From contig CAMDGQ010000020.1 in the NCBI GenBank assembly GCA_945897955.1, forward strand, positions 1 through 56,675: a DNA stretch of 56,675 nucleotides. Direction: 5' to 3'. Within the stretch, counting starts at the first letter, position 1. Every line of letters begins with the position of its first letter. The stretch comes from Tepidiphilus sp. J10. Lineage in GTDB: Bacteria > Pseudomonadota > Gammaproteobacteria > Burkholderiales > Thiobacillaceae. Below the pieces are notes generated by a model. That model worked only from the letters and a program-made list of their open reading frames with translations. It made no database searches and was not told the DNA's origin. Positions 15,613-24,965 of the stretch are shown piece after piece. A program made the translations under genes and the position numbers.

Positions 15613-17937
15613 ATGACTGAAACAGAAACCGAATACCAACACCCCCTGATGAAGGCCTACTGGGCCATCCTCGACACCCGCTTCAAGCCGGTCGAGGACG
15701 TATTCGAAGACGTCATGGCGGAAGCGCTCGCCATCCTGACGCGCGAGGGCATTCACCAATACCTCGAAGCTGCCCGCGTCATCGGCAAACTCGGGCGTGG
15801 CGTCGAACCGATGCTGGCATTCCTGGAAGAATGGCCGTCGGTCGCCAAGGTGGTGGGCGAACCAGCGTTGCCGCAGGTCATGGGCTTCGTCATGAAGATG
15901 CAGAAGTCGCCCAACGGCAAGGCCATCACCCCTTTCCTGCAAACCCTCGCCCCGGTGGCCCGGCGCCTGCACGCCAACACACAATGCCGGCACTACCTGA
16001 GCGTCGCCGAAGATTTGATGGAGCGCACCACCGGCTCCATCCACGGCCATCACACCACCTTCCCCAGCCCCGGCCTGCCGGACTTCTTCGCGCAGGCGCC
16101 CTTCCTGCTTTCTCAGCTCAGCCTGGAAGGCCTGAAGAACTGGGTCGATTACGGCATTCGCAACTACCGCACACACCCGGAGCGGCAAAAGGATTACTTC
16201 ACCGTCCAGTCCGCCGACAGCCGCGCCGTGCTGCAACGCGAACGCCACGGCACACTGTTCATGGATGTCGAACGCAAGCTCGACCTCTACCTGCGCGGCC
16301 TCTGGCAGGACGCGCAGCAACTGGTGCCGTACTCCACCGCCTTCGACGAACTGCGCAAGCCGGTACCGTATTACGACAAACTGGGCATGCGGATTCCCGA
16401 CGTTTACGACGATGTAACGGTAGGGTGCGCCGTGCGCACCGAGGCTGCTGCTCACGGCGCACCCTGCGAAACCCAGCATGTTTCCGGCCTCGACCGCTAC
16501 CGCGCCACCCTGGCCCACATGGTCGGCCACCGACGCTGGACACAACCGCTGATCGCCGACAACTGGAGCCCATTCCAGCGCATGGCCGTGGAGTTCTTTG
16601 AAGACTGCCGCATCGAAACGCTGCTCTGCCGCGAATATCCCGGACTCAAGCGCATCTTCCTGGCGTTGCATCCCAAACCCGTCGAAGACGCCTGCAACCC
16701 GGAAACCACCTCCTGCCTGCGTCACCGCATGGCCATGTTGTCGCGCGCCCTGCTCGACCCGGAGCATGGCTATCAAGATACGGACTTGCTCACCTTCACC
16801 GAACGCTTCCACACCCTGCTGGCCGAAGGCGAATCCAACACCAGGGATATTGCAACGCTGGCGCTGAGCTACGTTGCCAAGACCCGGCGCCAGAGCGACC
16901 AGTACGCCAGGGTTCACTTCACCGACACTGTCGTCGATTACCGCGACGACAACCGCCAGATGTGGATATTCATCGAGGAAAGCGACGATGAAGAGATGTT
17001 CGAAAAGGAGAAAAAACGCGAACCCGGCGAGGAAGTGAAAGGCCTGCCGCCTCGCCACTACCCGGAATGGGACTACAAGAGCCTGACCTACCGACCGGAC
17101 TGGGTCAGCGTTTATGAAGCCCTGCACCCCAAAGGCAACCCGGCCGACATCGACAAACTGCTGGAAAAACATGCTGCGCTGGCCAAGCGCCTCAAACGCA
17201 TCCTCGACCTGCTCAAACCGCAGGACAAAGTCCGCATTCGCTACCAGGAAGAAGGCAGCGAACTTGATCTCGATGTCGCCATCCGATCCCTCATCGACTT
17301 CAAGGGCGGCGCCAATCCCGACCCGCGCATCAACATGAGCCACCGCACCGACGGCCGCAACATCGCCGTCATGTTGCTGCTCGACCTGTCCGAATCGCTC
17401 AACGAAAAAGCCGGCGGCAGCGAACAGACCATCCTTGAACTCAGTCAGGAAGCCGTCTCCCTGCTGGCCTGGGCGGTGGAACAACTAGGCGACCCGTTCG
17501 CCATCGCAGGCTTCCACTCCAACACCCGCCACGACGTGCGTTATCTGCATATCAAGGGCTTCGGCGAACAGTGGGGCGACGAAGCCAAAGGCCGACTCGC
17601 CGCGATGCAGGCGCGCTATTCGACCCGCATGGGCGCCGCCATGCGACACGCTGCGCACTACCTGGAAGCCCGCCCCGCCGACAAAAAACTGATGCTGATC
17701 CTGACCGACGGCCAGCCGTCGGACATCGACACGAACGACGATCAACTGCTGATCGAAGACACCCGCCAGGCGGTCAAGGAACTCGACCGCGACGGCATCT
17801 TCACCTACTGCATCAGCCTCGACCCGAATGCCGATGAATACGTCAGCGGCATCTTCGGCCGGCAATACACCGTCATCGACAACATCCAGCGCCTGCCGGA
17901 AAAACTGCCGGAGCTGTTTTTGGCGTTGACAAAGTAG
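15613..17937 (+). CDS. cbbO: RuBisCO activase adaptor CbbO (vWA domain) with repeat-derived insertion
   Basis: Adaptor that docks the CbbQ hexamer onto RuBisCO. 774 residues. The C-terminal von Willebrand A domain carries the MIDAS motif DLSES at 591-595 (D591, S593, S595) and LILTDGQPSD. The start ATG 15613 fits the family's MTETE-like N-terminus; an open frame from 15562 runs through the upstream repeat element and is not used. Odd: residues about 268-290 (VTVGCAVRTEAAAHGAPCET) are encoded by a short palindromic repeat (16422-16465) that keeps the frame, so the protein carries a foreign 15-20 residue loop between PDVYDD and GLDRYRATLAHM. Whether it still works is unknown. Confidence 0.92.
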   Translation: MTETETEYQHPLMKAYWAILDTRFKPVEDVFEDVMAEALAILTREGIHQYLEAARVIGKLGRGVEPMLAFLEEWPSVAKVVGEPALPQVMGFVMKMQKSPNGKAITPFLQTLAPVARRLHANTQCRHYLSVAEDLMERTTGSIHGHHTTFPSPGLPDFFAQAPFLLSQLSLEGLKNWVDYGIRNYRTHPERQKDYFTVQSADSRAVLQRERHGTLFMDVERKLDLYLRGLWQDAQQLVPYSTAFDELRKPVPYYDKLGMRIPDVYDDVTVGCAVRTEAAAHGAPCETQHVSGLDRYRATLAHMVGHRRWTQPLIADNWSPFQRMAVEFFEDCRIETLLCREYPGLKRIFLALHPKPVEDACNPETTSCLRHRMAMLSRALLDPEHGYQDTDLLTFTERFHTLLAEGESNTRDIATLALSYVAKTRRQSDQYARVHFTDTVVDYRDDNRQMWIFIEESDDEEMFEKEKKREPGEEVKGLPPRHYPEWDYKSLTYRPDWVSVYEALHPKGNPADIDKLLEKHAALAKRLKRILDLLKPQDKVRIRYQEEGSELDLDVAIRSLIDFKGGANPDPRINMSHRTDGRNIAVMLLLDLSESLNEKAGGSEQTILELSQEAVSLLAWAVEQLGDPFAIAGFHSNTRHDVRYLHIKGFGEQWGDEAKGRLAAMQARYSTRMGAAMRHAAHYLEARPADKKLMLILTDGQPSDIDTNDDQLLIEDTRQAVKELDRDGIFTYCISLDPNADEYVSGIFGRQYTVIDNIQRLPEKLPELFLALTK
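16422..16465. repeat. Palindromic repeat inserted in frame in cbbO
   Basis: AGGGTGCGCCGTG (16422-16434) and CACGGCGCACCCT (16453-16465) form a perfect 13-bp inverted repeat with an 18-bp loop. The GTAGGGTGCGCCGTGCGCACC sequence is the well-known dispersed repeat type seen in many proteobacteria, and here it lies within an intact reading frame. Confidence 0.85.
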
Positions 17938-18193
17938 GACAGACCGGCGGCGGGCTGCCAACGACGCAGGACATCACAGTGCGTGGCGTGGTCGAAGGTC
18001 GATTCAAATTGCCATTGCCGGTGGTGCTGGCGGCATGATGGTTTGATATCGTGGTTTGCTGGTAACCGCGAAATAACTGTAGTGCTTGCCTATGACCGCA
18101 ATGGACAGGCCCCTGCCGTCAAGCCCGACGGCTCAGCGCTGTCGCCATGCGTTCCTCCTCATTCAATCATTACCCATTCGAATGAGGTCGCAC

Positions 18194-18535
18194 ATGGAAG
18201 CCACTTCCTTTACCAGCAAGGGTCAGGTCACCATTCCCATGGCCGTTCGCCAGCGCCTCGACATCGCCGCGCAAAACAATCTCGGCGTCATCTACGAACA
18301 AGGCAAAGGCGTCGCCAAAGACCTCGCCGCCACCGGCTGGTACCGTAAAGCCGCCGAAGCCGGCGACAAGGTCGCCCAGCACAACCTGGGCGTGCTCTAT
18401 CGCGATGGCCTTGGCGTGAAAAGGAACGAAGCCGAAGCCCTGACCTGGTTCCAGAAATCCGCCGATCAGGGCTACGCCAAGGCGCAACTCAACCTGGGCC
18501 AACTATTCGAAAAACTGGCCGGGCAGAAGAAGTAA
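18194..18535 (+). CDS. Chimeric small protein: AbrB-like N-terminus joined to Sel1 repeats
   Basis: 113 residues, starting at ATG 18194 with GAGG upstream. Residues 1-24 (MEATSFTSKGQVTIPMAVRQ) match the first strand and turn of AbrB/MazE-type antitoxin DNA-binding domains. The sequence then switches, without the rest of that fold, to Sel1-like repeats: AQNNLGVIYEQGKGV, WYRKAAEAGDKVAQHNLGVL, WFQKSADQGYAKAQLNLGQL. It looks like a deletion fusion of an antitoxin gene with a Sel1-repeat gene. No toxin gene follows. It may be a decaying gene, or a scaffold protein with an accidental start. Confidence 0.65.
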   Translation: MEATSFTSKGQVTIPMAVRQRLDIAAQNNLGVIYEQGKGVAKDLAATGWYRKAAEAGDKVAQHNLGVLYRDGLGVKRNEAEALTWFQKSADQGYAKAQLNLGQLFEKLAGQKK

Positions 18536-18645
18536 GCCGGGGTAGCCGGGTTATATCTTTTACACATCCAGCCTGGTCAAGGCGACATGACCGTCGCGGT
18601 AGGGACATGACCAAGTCCGAGACGCCCGGCAATTGAACAGATGAA

Positions 18646-18673
18646 AAAACCAGGGCTGCCAAGCCCTGGTTTT
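18646..18673. terminator. Bidirectional terminator
   Basis: AAAACCAGGGCT (18646-18657) and AGCCCTGGTTTT (18662-18673) form a perfect 12-bp stem with a 4-base loop, with A and T tracts on the two sides. It lies between two convergent genes. Confidence 0.88.
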
Positions 18674-18794
18674 GGGTGCATGCCGATTGTTAAATTGCCG
18701 CAATTACTGGCCGGGTACCAATCCCCCCGGAGGGCTCAAGCGAAATCCGGCCAAGTATTTGAGGCACATACCGGTTCGCTCACGCGTTCGGCAT

Positions 18795-20900
18795 CTAGTT
18801 GTTGACGGGTATCGTGAAATCGAACCTTTCACCACGCAGCGTGACAATTCGTACCGTCAGTACGCCGGAAAGTGTCGTATCCGCACAAACACCGGTTGTC
18901 GGCGCGTCATTGACGATCGTGAAGGGGAAATTGAAGGCCGACTGATCTTGTCTGGTGTTGTCATAACTGTCGTTGCTGTTCGGCACTACCATGCTTGAGC
19001 CCACATCAATCCGGCCATTCGTACTGGAAACTGACACTGTGGTACCGGCCGGAAGAGGATTGTTATTCCTATCACGCAGAAGCAAGATAAAGGGGAAGGC
19101 TGCCCCTCTGTTCACACCACACCCCCCCAGGTCGATTGGATCCGGCACCCTACTAAAGATATCCGCCCGAGATACAGGCTGTGAATCCGATAGCACTATC
19201 ACCAAATCTTGTTTGACGTGTAATGACTTTCTGGCTGGCGTGCCCGGCAGAGCTGGCGGCGGGAGAAAGCAGATCGGAGCCCCCGCTGTGCACAGAATGC
19301 CGTTGTATGCGCCATCGCCGCCCGAACGGAATAACCCATCGTTATCAAAATCGAAGAATGGTTCATTCGCATCGCGTACGTCATTTTCGTTGTAGTCGAC
19401 AAACGCTTCGCCCATATCCGTATCCAGAGGCGGGAAGGGGGGAAGAGTATTCGTGTTGATCATCTCGCCGGCATTGTCAACCGTACCGTTGCTGTTCAGG
19501 TCTGTGAATGACTCCTCGCCGACTGCGAATGCAAGCACCGTGACACGCCCATCAGTGGGCCGAATATCCTGGGATGTGAAAGTGACCGAGCAGGTGCTGT
19601 TCACTGTTGTGCAGGACGAACCTACTCGCGCGCCTTCCGCGACAAAATTCACCACCGTGCCATCCGGAACGGGATTGCTGAAATGGTCTGCCAGATTAAT
19701 GTTCAGAACGCTGGTTGCGCCGTCGAACCGCAATCCATCAATATTGAGAGTGGTCGCTGTAAGCGATGTATGCGCTTGGTCAGGCAGGCCAGTCGAGACT
19801 GTCAACTGGTTGGACTGGGTCTGTATCGTGGTCCCCGATATGGTGGCAAGCACGCGAACCGGCGTCGGCAAGGTGCCTGAGTTGACGCCAATCTGAACTT
19901 CACCGGTAGTGGCATCGGAAGTTGCACTGGCGGTTGTCAAGCCATTGCTGAAAGTGATCCCGCCCAGCGTGGTGTTAAGGGAAAAATTGACCGTCCTGGA
20001 TATCGGATTGCCCAGCGTATCCAGCACCTTGAACTTGACTGTGGAGGTTTCTGGCACAGTAGCACTGCCTGTGCCTTTCAAGGTTATGACCTCGGGCGTC
20101 GCAGACAGGTACTGGATCGAGCTGACACTGGGGGGCGTAACGGTCAAGGTGCTGGAAGCGGACACGCCGGTGGTCAGGCTTGCGGTAATGATGTCGGTGT
20201 TGCCACAACCGTTATCCCGGTAGGAAGCGGACGCGATATTGCCAATCGTGGTAACGCTCGGCGTCAGAATCGCCTTGCCGCTTGTCGCACATGAGGAAGT
20301 GAAACTGACATTGAGCGGTGCTGTCGCGCCTGTTACGGTCACCTGGATACTGCTCGTACCATATGCGGAAAGCGGGTTGGTGCCCAATACCGGCGCGTTG
20401 ATCCCCAATCCCACAACTACGCCGCCTGCCGAGACAATGTAATTCACGCCGCCGCTCGCTCGTACATCCGTACCGTTCTCTTTCCAGACGGCAGCCACAT
20501 TGACCGTGCTGGCGCCGGATGTAGCGCCCGCGCTGATTTGCAGCGTGGCGACACCCGACGCATTCGTAAGAGTGGTTCCTGATGCCGGGTTGAAGGTACC
20601 AAAAGCGCTATCCGTGCTGAAAGTCACCAATGCGTTCGGCACAGCAAGACCATTCTGGTCTCTTACCGTAGCGGTGAGTACGCCGGTAATGCCGGCCGAA
20701 AGCGTCGATATGGCATTGGGAACCACCGCGTTGTCGGTCAAGGCAACCGTCATGGATGGAGCACCTGCTGCTGCCGGAGTGTTCGTGGTTGCAGTGGCCG
20801 TTGTTCCACCCGCCCCGCCGCCGCCACATCCCGTTATGAATCCAGCCACCCCTATCATGCCGATCAGAAACGCGTTTCTGATCATGTTTAATCTGCACAT
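18795..20900 (-). CDS. Large Ig-like (Big_1) surface lipoprotein
   Basis: About 701 residues. A lipoprotein signal ends in FITGC followed by a Gly-rich linker, so it is anchored in the outer membrane. Several bacterial Ig-like repeats follow: the first (VTFSTDSAFGTFNPASGTTL, then ASGVATLQISAG) is a clear Big_1 type, and similar units recur at about 290-380 and 390-470. Residues about 480-540 hold calcium-loop-like motifs (DLNSNGTVDNAGE, DFDNDGLF). It lies 93 bp downstream of pilQ in the same direction, so it may be read with the pilus operon. A role in surface attachment is plausible, not shown. The start at 20900 has GGGGA at good spacing; 20915 is an alternative. Confidence 0.8.
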   Translation of the reverse strand: MCRLNMIRNAFLIGMIGVAGFITGCGGGGAGGTTATATTNTPAAAGAPSMTVALTDNAVVPNAISTLSAGITGVLTATVRDQNGLAVPNALVTFSTDSAFGTFNPASGTTLTNASGVATLQISAGATSGASTVNVAAVWKENGTDVRASGGVNYIVSAGGVVVGLGINAPVLGTNPLSAYGTSSIQVTVTGATAPLNVSFTSSCATSGKAILTPSVTTIGNIASASYRDNGCGNTDIITASLTTGVSASSTLTVTPPSVSSIQYLSATPEVITLKGTGSATVPETSTVKFKVLDTLGNPISRTVNFSLNTTLGGITFSNGLTTASATSDATTGEVQIGVNSGTLPTPVRVLATISGTTIQTQSNQLTVSTGLPDQAHTSLTATTLNIDGLRFDGATSVLNINLADHFSNPVPDGTVVNFVAEGARVGSSCTTVNSTCSVTFTSQDIRPTDGRVTVLAFAVGEESFTDLNSNGTVDNAGEMINTNTLPPFPPLDTDMGEAFVDYNENDVRDANEPFFDFDNDGLFRSGGDGAYNGILCTAGAPICFLPPPALPGTPARKSLHVKQDLVIVLSDSQPVSRADIFSRVPDPIDLGGCGVNRGAAFPFILLLRDRNNNPLPAGTTVSVSSTNGRIDVGSSMVVPNSNDSYDNTRQDQSAFNFPFTIVNDAPTTGVCADTTLSGVLTVRIVTLRGERFDFTIPVNN

Positions 20901-20993
20901 CGTTGTATTCCCCATCTATGTTTAGCTGAATTGGTGCAGCAGACAGTTATCCGACCATCATTGCGAAAAATTCGGATTCCAGACAAAGCCGCC

Positions 20994-23228
20994 TTATCGT
21001 TTACTGAGCAAGTCCTCTTGCAGAATGCGCGGCGTCAGAAAGATCAACATTTCCGATTTGGTGTCGGATTTGTTGTTCCTCTTGAACAGGTGGCCAAGCA
21101 CAGGCAGATCGCCCAGGAACGGGACTTTGTTCGTGTCATTGCGCACGGTTTGCTCGAAGATTCCGCCCAGGACCGCTGTTTCACCGTTATTCACTCGAAC
21201 CTGGGTTTTTATCCGTTTGGCGTTGATGGCGACGTTGTCACCCGCAATCGCACCCCTTGCATCCTTGGTAACTTCGACGTTGAGAATGATCGAGTCGTTG
21301 TTCAATACCTGCGGGTTGACCAGCAGACAAAGCAGGGCGTCCTTGAAGGTGGTGGTTGCGGGGCTGTTTGCCGTACCCGGAGTGACAATCGGGATTTGCT
21401 CACCCTGAAGGATCACCGCCGGCCGTAGATTGGTTGTTACGACACGCGGGTTGGAAACAATTTTTCCCCGGTTATCGACTTCCAGCGCCTGAAGCTCCAG
21501 GCTCAGGATCGCTGCAGCGGATGCGTTGAAGATCGTGAAGCCGAGGCTGGGCGCGCCGGTCGCAGTGAGGTTGACATTTGTGGTCGGCGCAGTTGCAGAT
21601 ATTCCGCCGATGGCCGCAGTGGCCGAATTCTCGTAGGTACCCAGTCCGAATCCGTTGTCACCGCTCTTTCCGCTGCCCTGAAACCCGAGACGAGCTCCCA
21701 GGTCGCGGCTGAAAGTGTCGTCCGCAACGACGATGCGGGCTTCAATCATGACCTGCTTGGATGGGAGATCGACGCTTTTCAGGACCTCTTCCACTGCTGC
21801 ATGTCGATCAAGGGTATCCGTCACGACCAGAGTGTTGGTGGTCAGGTCGTGCGATGCCCCCCCACGTTCCGATAACACGCGGTTTACATTCGAGCTGCGC
21901 GTCGTCGTGCCGCCCTGCCCTGTAGTCGTGCTGGATGATCCTCCCGAGGCTGCCGCAGCCGATACGTCGGCCTTGATGCCGGTCGAACTCGGGGAGCAGG
22001 AAGCGCCTTCCTGGTTGGCGTTGAGGGCGCGCGAGTCACCGGAGATTACGGCCATCGCCTCGTCGGCACGCAGGTAGTTGAGGCGATAGCTGCGCGTTGT
22101 CAACGCTTCCAGTTCGGCCATGGATTTTCTGGCTTCCAGTTCCTGCTTTTCCTTGGCGGCAAGCTCGTCGCGAGGCGCGATCCAGATCACGCTGCCGCTG
22201 GACCGTTTGTCGAGTCCCTTGGCGCGGAGAATGATGTCAAGCGCCTGATCCCAGGGTACATCCTTGAGTCGCAACGTGACGTTGCCGGCAACGGTATCGC
22301 TGGCGATGATGTTGAGGCCGGTAAAGTCGGCGATGACTTGCAACACGGAACGCACTTCCACATTCTGGAAGTTGAGGGTGAGTTTTTCCCCGCTGTACTG
22401 GGGCCTGTCAATCTTGGCGAGATTGGGGTCGTCAAGCGAACGAAGATCCAGAACGAATTGCTTGCCGGTCTGATGCGCCGAATAGTCCCACTTACCTTTT
22501 TGCGAGCCCTTCACGATCATGCGGGTGTTCTTGCCCTGTTCGAAGGTCTCGATGATCTGGGCCGGTGTCGCGAAGTCGGCGACATCAAGCCGGCGCTGCA
22601 ATGCGCCGGGGAGGTTGGTATTGAGGAAATCGACCTGGATGGAATGGCCTTTTTGCTGGATGTCTATGCCGACGCCGGGATCGGTAAGGCCGATGGTGAT
22701 GCGGCCTTCGCCATTCTTGCCACGCCGAAAATCGACATCGCGGATGCCGTAACCGCGTTGCGTACCGGCGTCGGCAAAACGGGCAGGCGCGCTGACTTGC
22801 GTCGACGAGTCGGCTTTTATGGTAGCGGCGTGCAGCACCACCAACACCATATTCCTGTCCTTGCGCAGTTCGTGGCTGGCGGGTGCGTTAAGGTTGAAGA
22901 CGATGCGGGTGCGCTGGCCGGACTGGACGATCTGATAGTTTTTGATGGCTGCACTGTTGAGCGCTTCCTGCACCCGACCAATGCTGTTACTGGTATCGGC
23001 GAAATCAACCACCAGCCTGTGCGGGTTGCTGGTGGTAAACGAGACGGGCATGGCTTCGACCGGGTCTTTCATGACGATCTTGATGACCTGGCTCTCGTTC
23101 GGCCCTTCCGCTATCGAGACCGTGTTCAGCACGTTGGCGGCAAAACCGGGCCAGGCCGAAAAAAACATCAGACATGCGGCGAAGCCGACCCAGATGGGCG
23201 ATTTCGGATTGGGTTGATTCATTTTCAT
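20994..23228 (-). CDS. pilQ: Type IV pilus secretin
   Basis: Forms the outer-membrane ring through which the pilus leaves the cell. 744 residues: signal peptide (CLMFFSAWPGFA), two AMIN domains for peptidoglycan binding (about 30-260), an N0-like region (LTLNFQNVEVRSVLQVIADF), an N1/KH domain, and the secretin domain ending VPFLGDLPVLGHLF and MLIFLTPRIL. A Ser/Thr/Gly-rich stretch (about 405-445) interrupts the N1 domain, a variable linker in this family. Last of the pilMNOPQ genes; the ATG has GGAG at 8 bp. Confidence 0.95.
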   Translation of the reverse strand: MKMNQPNPKSPIWVGFAACLMFFSAWPGFAANVLNTVSIAEGPNESQVIKIVMKDPVEAMPVSFTTSNPHRLVVDFADTSNSIGRVQEALNSAAIKNYQIVQSGQRTRIVFNLNAPASHELRKDRNMVLVVLHAATIKADSSTQVSAPARFADAGTQRGYGIRDVDFRRGKNGEGRITIGLTDPGVGIDIQQKGHSIQVDFLNTNLPGALQRRLDVADFATPAQIIETFEQGKNTRMIVKGSQKGKWDYSAHQTGKQFVLDLRSLDDPNLAKIDRPQYSGEKLTLNFQNVEVRSVLQVIADFTGLNIIASDTVAGNVTLRLKDVPWDQALDIILRAKGLDKRSSGSVIWIAPRDELAAKEKQELEARKSMAELEALTTRSYRLNYLRADEAMAVISGDSRALNANQEGASCSPSSTGIKADVSAAAASGGSSSTTTGQGGTTTRSSNVNRVLSERGGASHDLTTNTLVVTDTLDRHAAVEEVLKSVDLPSKQVMIEARIVVADDTFSRDLGARLGFQGSGKSGDNGFGLGTYENSATAAIGGISATAPTTNVNLTATGAPSLGFTIFNASAAAILSLELQALEVDNRGKIVSNPRVVTTNLRPAVILQGEQIPIVTPGTANSPATTTFKDALLCLLVNPQVLNNDSIILNVEVTKDARGAIAGDNVAINAKRIKTQVRVNNGETAVLGGIFEQTVRNDTNKVPFLGDLPVLGHLFKRNNKSDTKSEMLIFLTPRILQEDLLSKR

Positions 23229-23233
23229 TAGGT

Positions 23234-23764
23234 TTACTCCTGAAGGGCCAGCATGGCCTTCGATTCAGTCCAGTCACCAGCGCCATCCTGGACGGTTTCC
23301 CTGAGTTCGATGCTTGTATCGGTAACATCAATGACAAGGCCGAAGTTCTGCCCCATGTGTTCGCCCTTTTTGATGCGAAAAAGCGTGCCTTCGGGTGTGC
23401 GCACCAAGGCATACCTTTGACCAGCTTTGCTCAGGGTGCCAACCATGCGAAGACCATCGAGCGGGAACTGTTCCAGCGCCTCCTTGGGACGACTCAAATC
23501 CGGCTGGAGGCCTCCGCCACCCTTGGCCGGCTTGAGGCTGCGCGGTTCGAACGGATCGGGCGCTTCACCGGGTTCGTAACTGAAAGCTTCCTGCGGCTTG
23601 ACTGCGGGGAGCGATTCCAGCGGCGGTTGCGAGGCGGCTCCGGTTTGGGCCATGAATTCGCGCAGATCGGCAAACTGATCCTCGCCGCATCCGGCCAGAA
23701 ACAGCATGCCGAAAAACAGCAAGCCGGTTGAAGAACGCGTGGAAATCAAGCAGCTTCGCTTCAT
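23234..23764 (-). CDS. pilP: Type IV pilus assembly lipoprotein
   Basis: 176 residues with a lipobox (GMLFLAGC), anchored in the inner membrane, linking PilNO to the PilQ secretin through its C-terminal beta domain (GLRMVGTLSKAGQRYALVRT, GEHMGQNFGLVIDV). It overlaps pilO by ATGA and is followed by pilQ after 5 bp, so the operon is tight. Confidence 0.93.
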   Translation of the reverse strand: MKRSCLISTRSSTGLLFFGMLFLAGCGEDQFADLREFMAQTGAASQPPLESLPAVKPQEAFSYEPGEAPDPFEPRSLKPAKGGGGLQPDLSRPKEALEQFPLDGLRMVGTLSKAGQRYALVRTPEGTLFRIKKGEHMGQNFGLVIDVTDTSIELRETVQDGAGDWTESKAMLALQE

Positions 23765-24384
23765 TTTTTCCCTTCCGCACGTTTCTGTTTCTTGGACGCA
23801 GCCAGTTCGCTTTCGTCAAGGTATCGATAGGTCTGTACCCGTGCGTCCATGATCAAAGACTTATCCTTGCTCGGCGACAAGGCGACATCATGCAATGTGA
23901 CGATACGGGGCATTTTCGCCAGATCGCTGACGAAGCCGCCGATATCGTGATATGTGCCGCTAACCTTGATGGCAACCGGCAGGGTGGCATAGAAATCGGC
24001 CAGCGACTCCACGCCAGGACGGAATAGTTCGAATTCGAGTCCGCGTCCGACACCTACCTGGTTGATGTCGGCCAGCAGGGCGTCCATCTGTGAACGATCC
24101 GGCAATTGACGCAACATGGCGGCCAGTGATTGCTCCACTTCCACGAGTCGGCGCTTATGCACTTCGTAATGAAAGACCTGGCCCTTCTTGGCTGCATACG
24201 CTTGGCGCAGGGATTGCTCTTCGGCGCGCGCTGTTTCCAGGTTTTGCCAGGCATCGGCCCAGACCAGATACCAGCCGGCAGCCAGGATGATGATGAACAG
24301 AACCAACAAAATCAGCGCCCTGACCGGAGCCGGGGCGCTGGTGATGTCTTTCAGATCAAGATTGTTGATGTCGGACAGGTTCAT
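23761..24384 (-). CDS. pilO: Type IV pilus assembly protein
   Basis: 207 residues: short cytoplasmic N-terminus, one membrane helix (ALILLVLFIIILAAGWYLVW), a coiled coil and a ferredoxin-like periplasmic domain (GVESLADFYATLPVAIKVSG). Heterodimerises with PilN to form the inner-membrane platform. ATGA overlaps at both ends. Confidence 0.93.
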   Translation of the reverse strand: MNLSDINNLDLKDITSAPAPVRALILLVLFIIILAAGWYLVWADAWQNLETARAEEQSLRQAYAAKKGQVFHYEVHKRRLVEVEQSLAAMLRQLPDRSQMDALLADINQVGVGRGLEFELFRPGVESLADFYATLPVAIKVSGTYHDIGGFVSDLAKMPRIVTLHDVALSPSKDKSLIMDARVQTYRYLDESELAASKKQKRAEGKK

Positions 24385-24965
24385 GATTTCGCGCCCTTCT
24401 TCTTGTCAGACTCGGGCAATTGGCGCGCGATTTTGACATTGAGCGTGAATTCGTAGCTTCGAATCGGGCCGACCATGGCCGACTTGACTTCGACCAGCAA
24501 TGGCTCGTCGAACAATTCGGTTGCTTCGAGCGAACGCATGAATGTGGATACGCGCGCGCTGGATTGAGCGTAGCCCATCAGAACGACATCATCCCCCGAT
24601 TGCTTGACGCTCTTGAGATAGAGCCCATCCGGCAGCAGCCGCATCAAGTCATCGAACAGGTGAACCGATTCGCTTCGGTTGTTCTGGAGGGACTCGACCA
24701 CGTCCTTGCGCGCAAGCAGATCTTGCGTTTTCTCCTGGAGCTGGGCGATTTCCGCAATTTGCTTGTCCAGTTTGACGATTTCGTCTTTCAGAAAAGCGTT
24801 GCGTGCATCCTGGCCGGCCTTGAGATTGGCGATGTATGCCTGACCACCACCAACTGCGGCCAGTCCAATTCCGGCCACAACGGCGGCCAGCAACGCAAAC
24901 ATGCGCTGCTGACGCGCTTTCCGCAGTTGCCGATGCGGGAGAAGGTTGATGCGGATGGCTGTCAT
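24381..24965 (-). CDS. pilN: Type IV pilus assembly protein
   Basis: 194 residues. The start ATG at 24965 overlaps the pilM stop (ATGA) and begins with the PilM-binding INLLPHR motif; upstream in-frame sequence belongs to pilM in another frame. One membrane helix (FALLAAVVAGIGLAAVGG), a coiled coil and a periplasmic ferredoxin-like domain. Bridges cytoplasmic PilM and periplasmic PilO. Confidence 0.93.
   Translation of the reverse strand: MTAIRINLLPHRQLRKARQQRMFALLAAVVAGIGLAAVGGGQAYIANLKAGQDARNAFLKDEIVKLDKQIAEIAQLQEKTQDLLARKDVVESLQNNRSESVHLFDDLMRLLPDGLYLKSVKQSGDDVVLMGYAQSSARVSTFMRSLEATELFDEPLLVEVKSAMVGPIRSYEFTLNVKIARQLPESDKKKGAKS

Noticed and set aside
15508..17484. 658-codon open frame on the minus strand
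   Set aside because: Antisense to cbbO; composition of a shadow frame.
18536..18645. Direct repeat GACATGACC near 18590 and 18604
   Set aside because: Only two copies, no inverted ends or transposase; no element supported.
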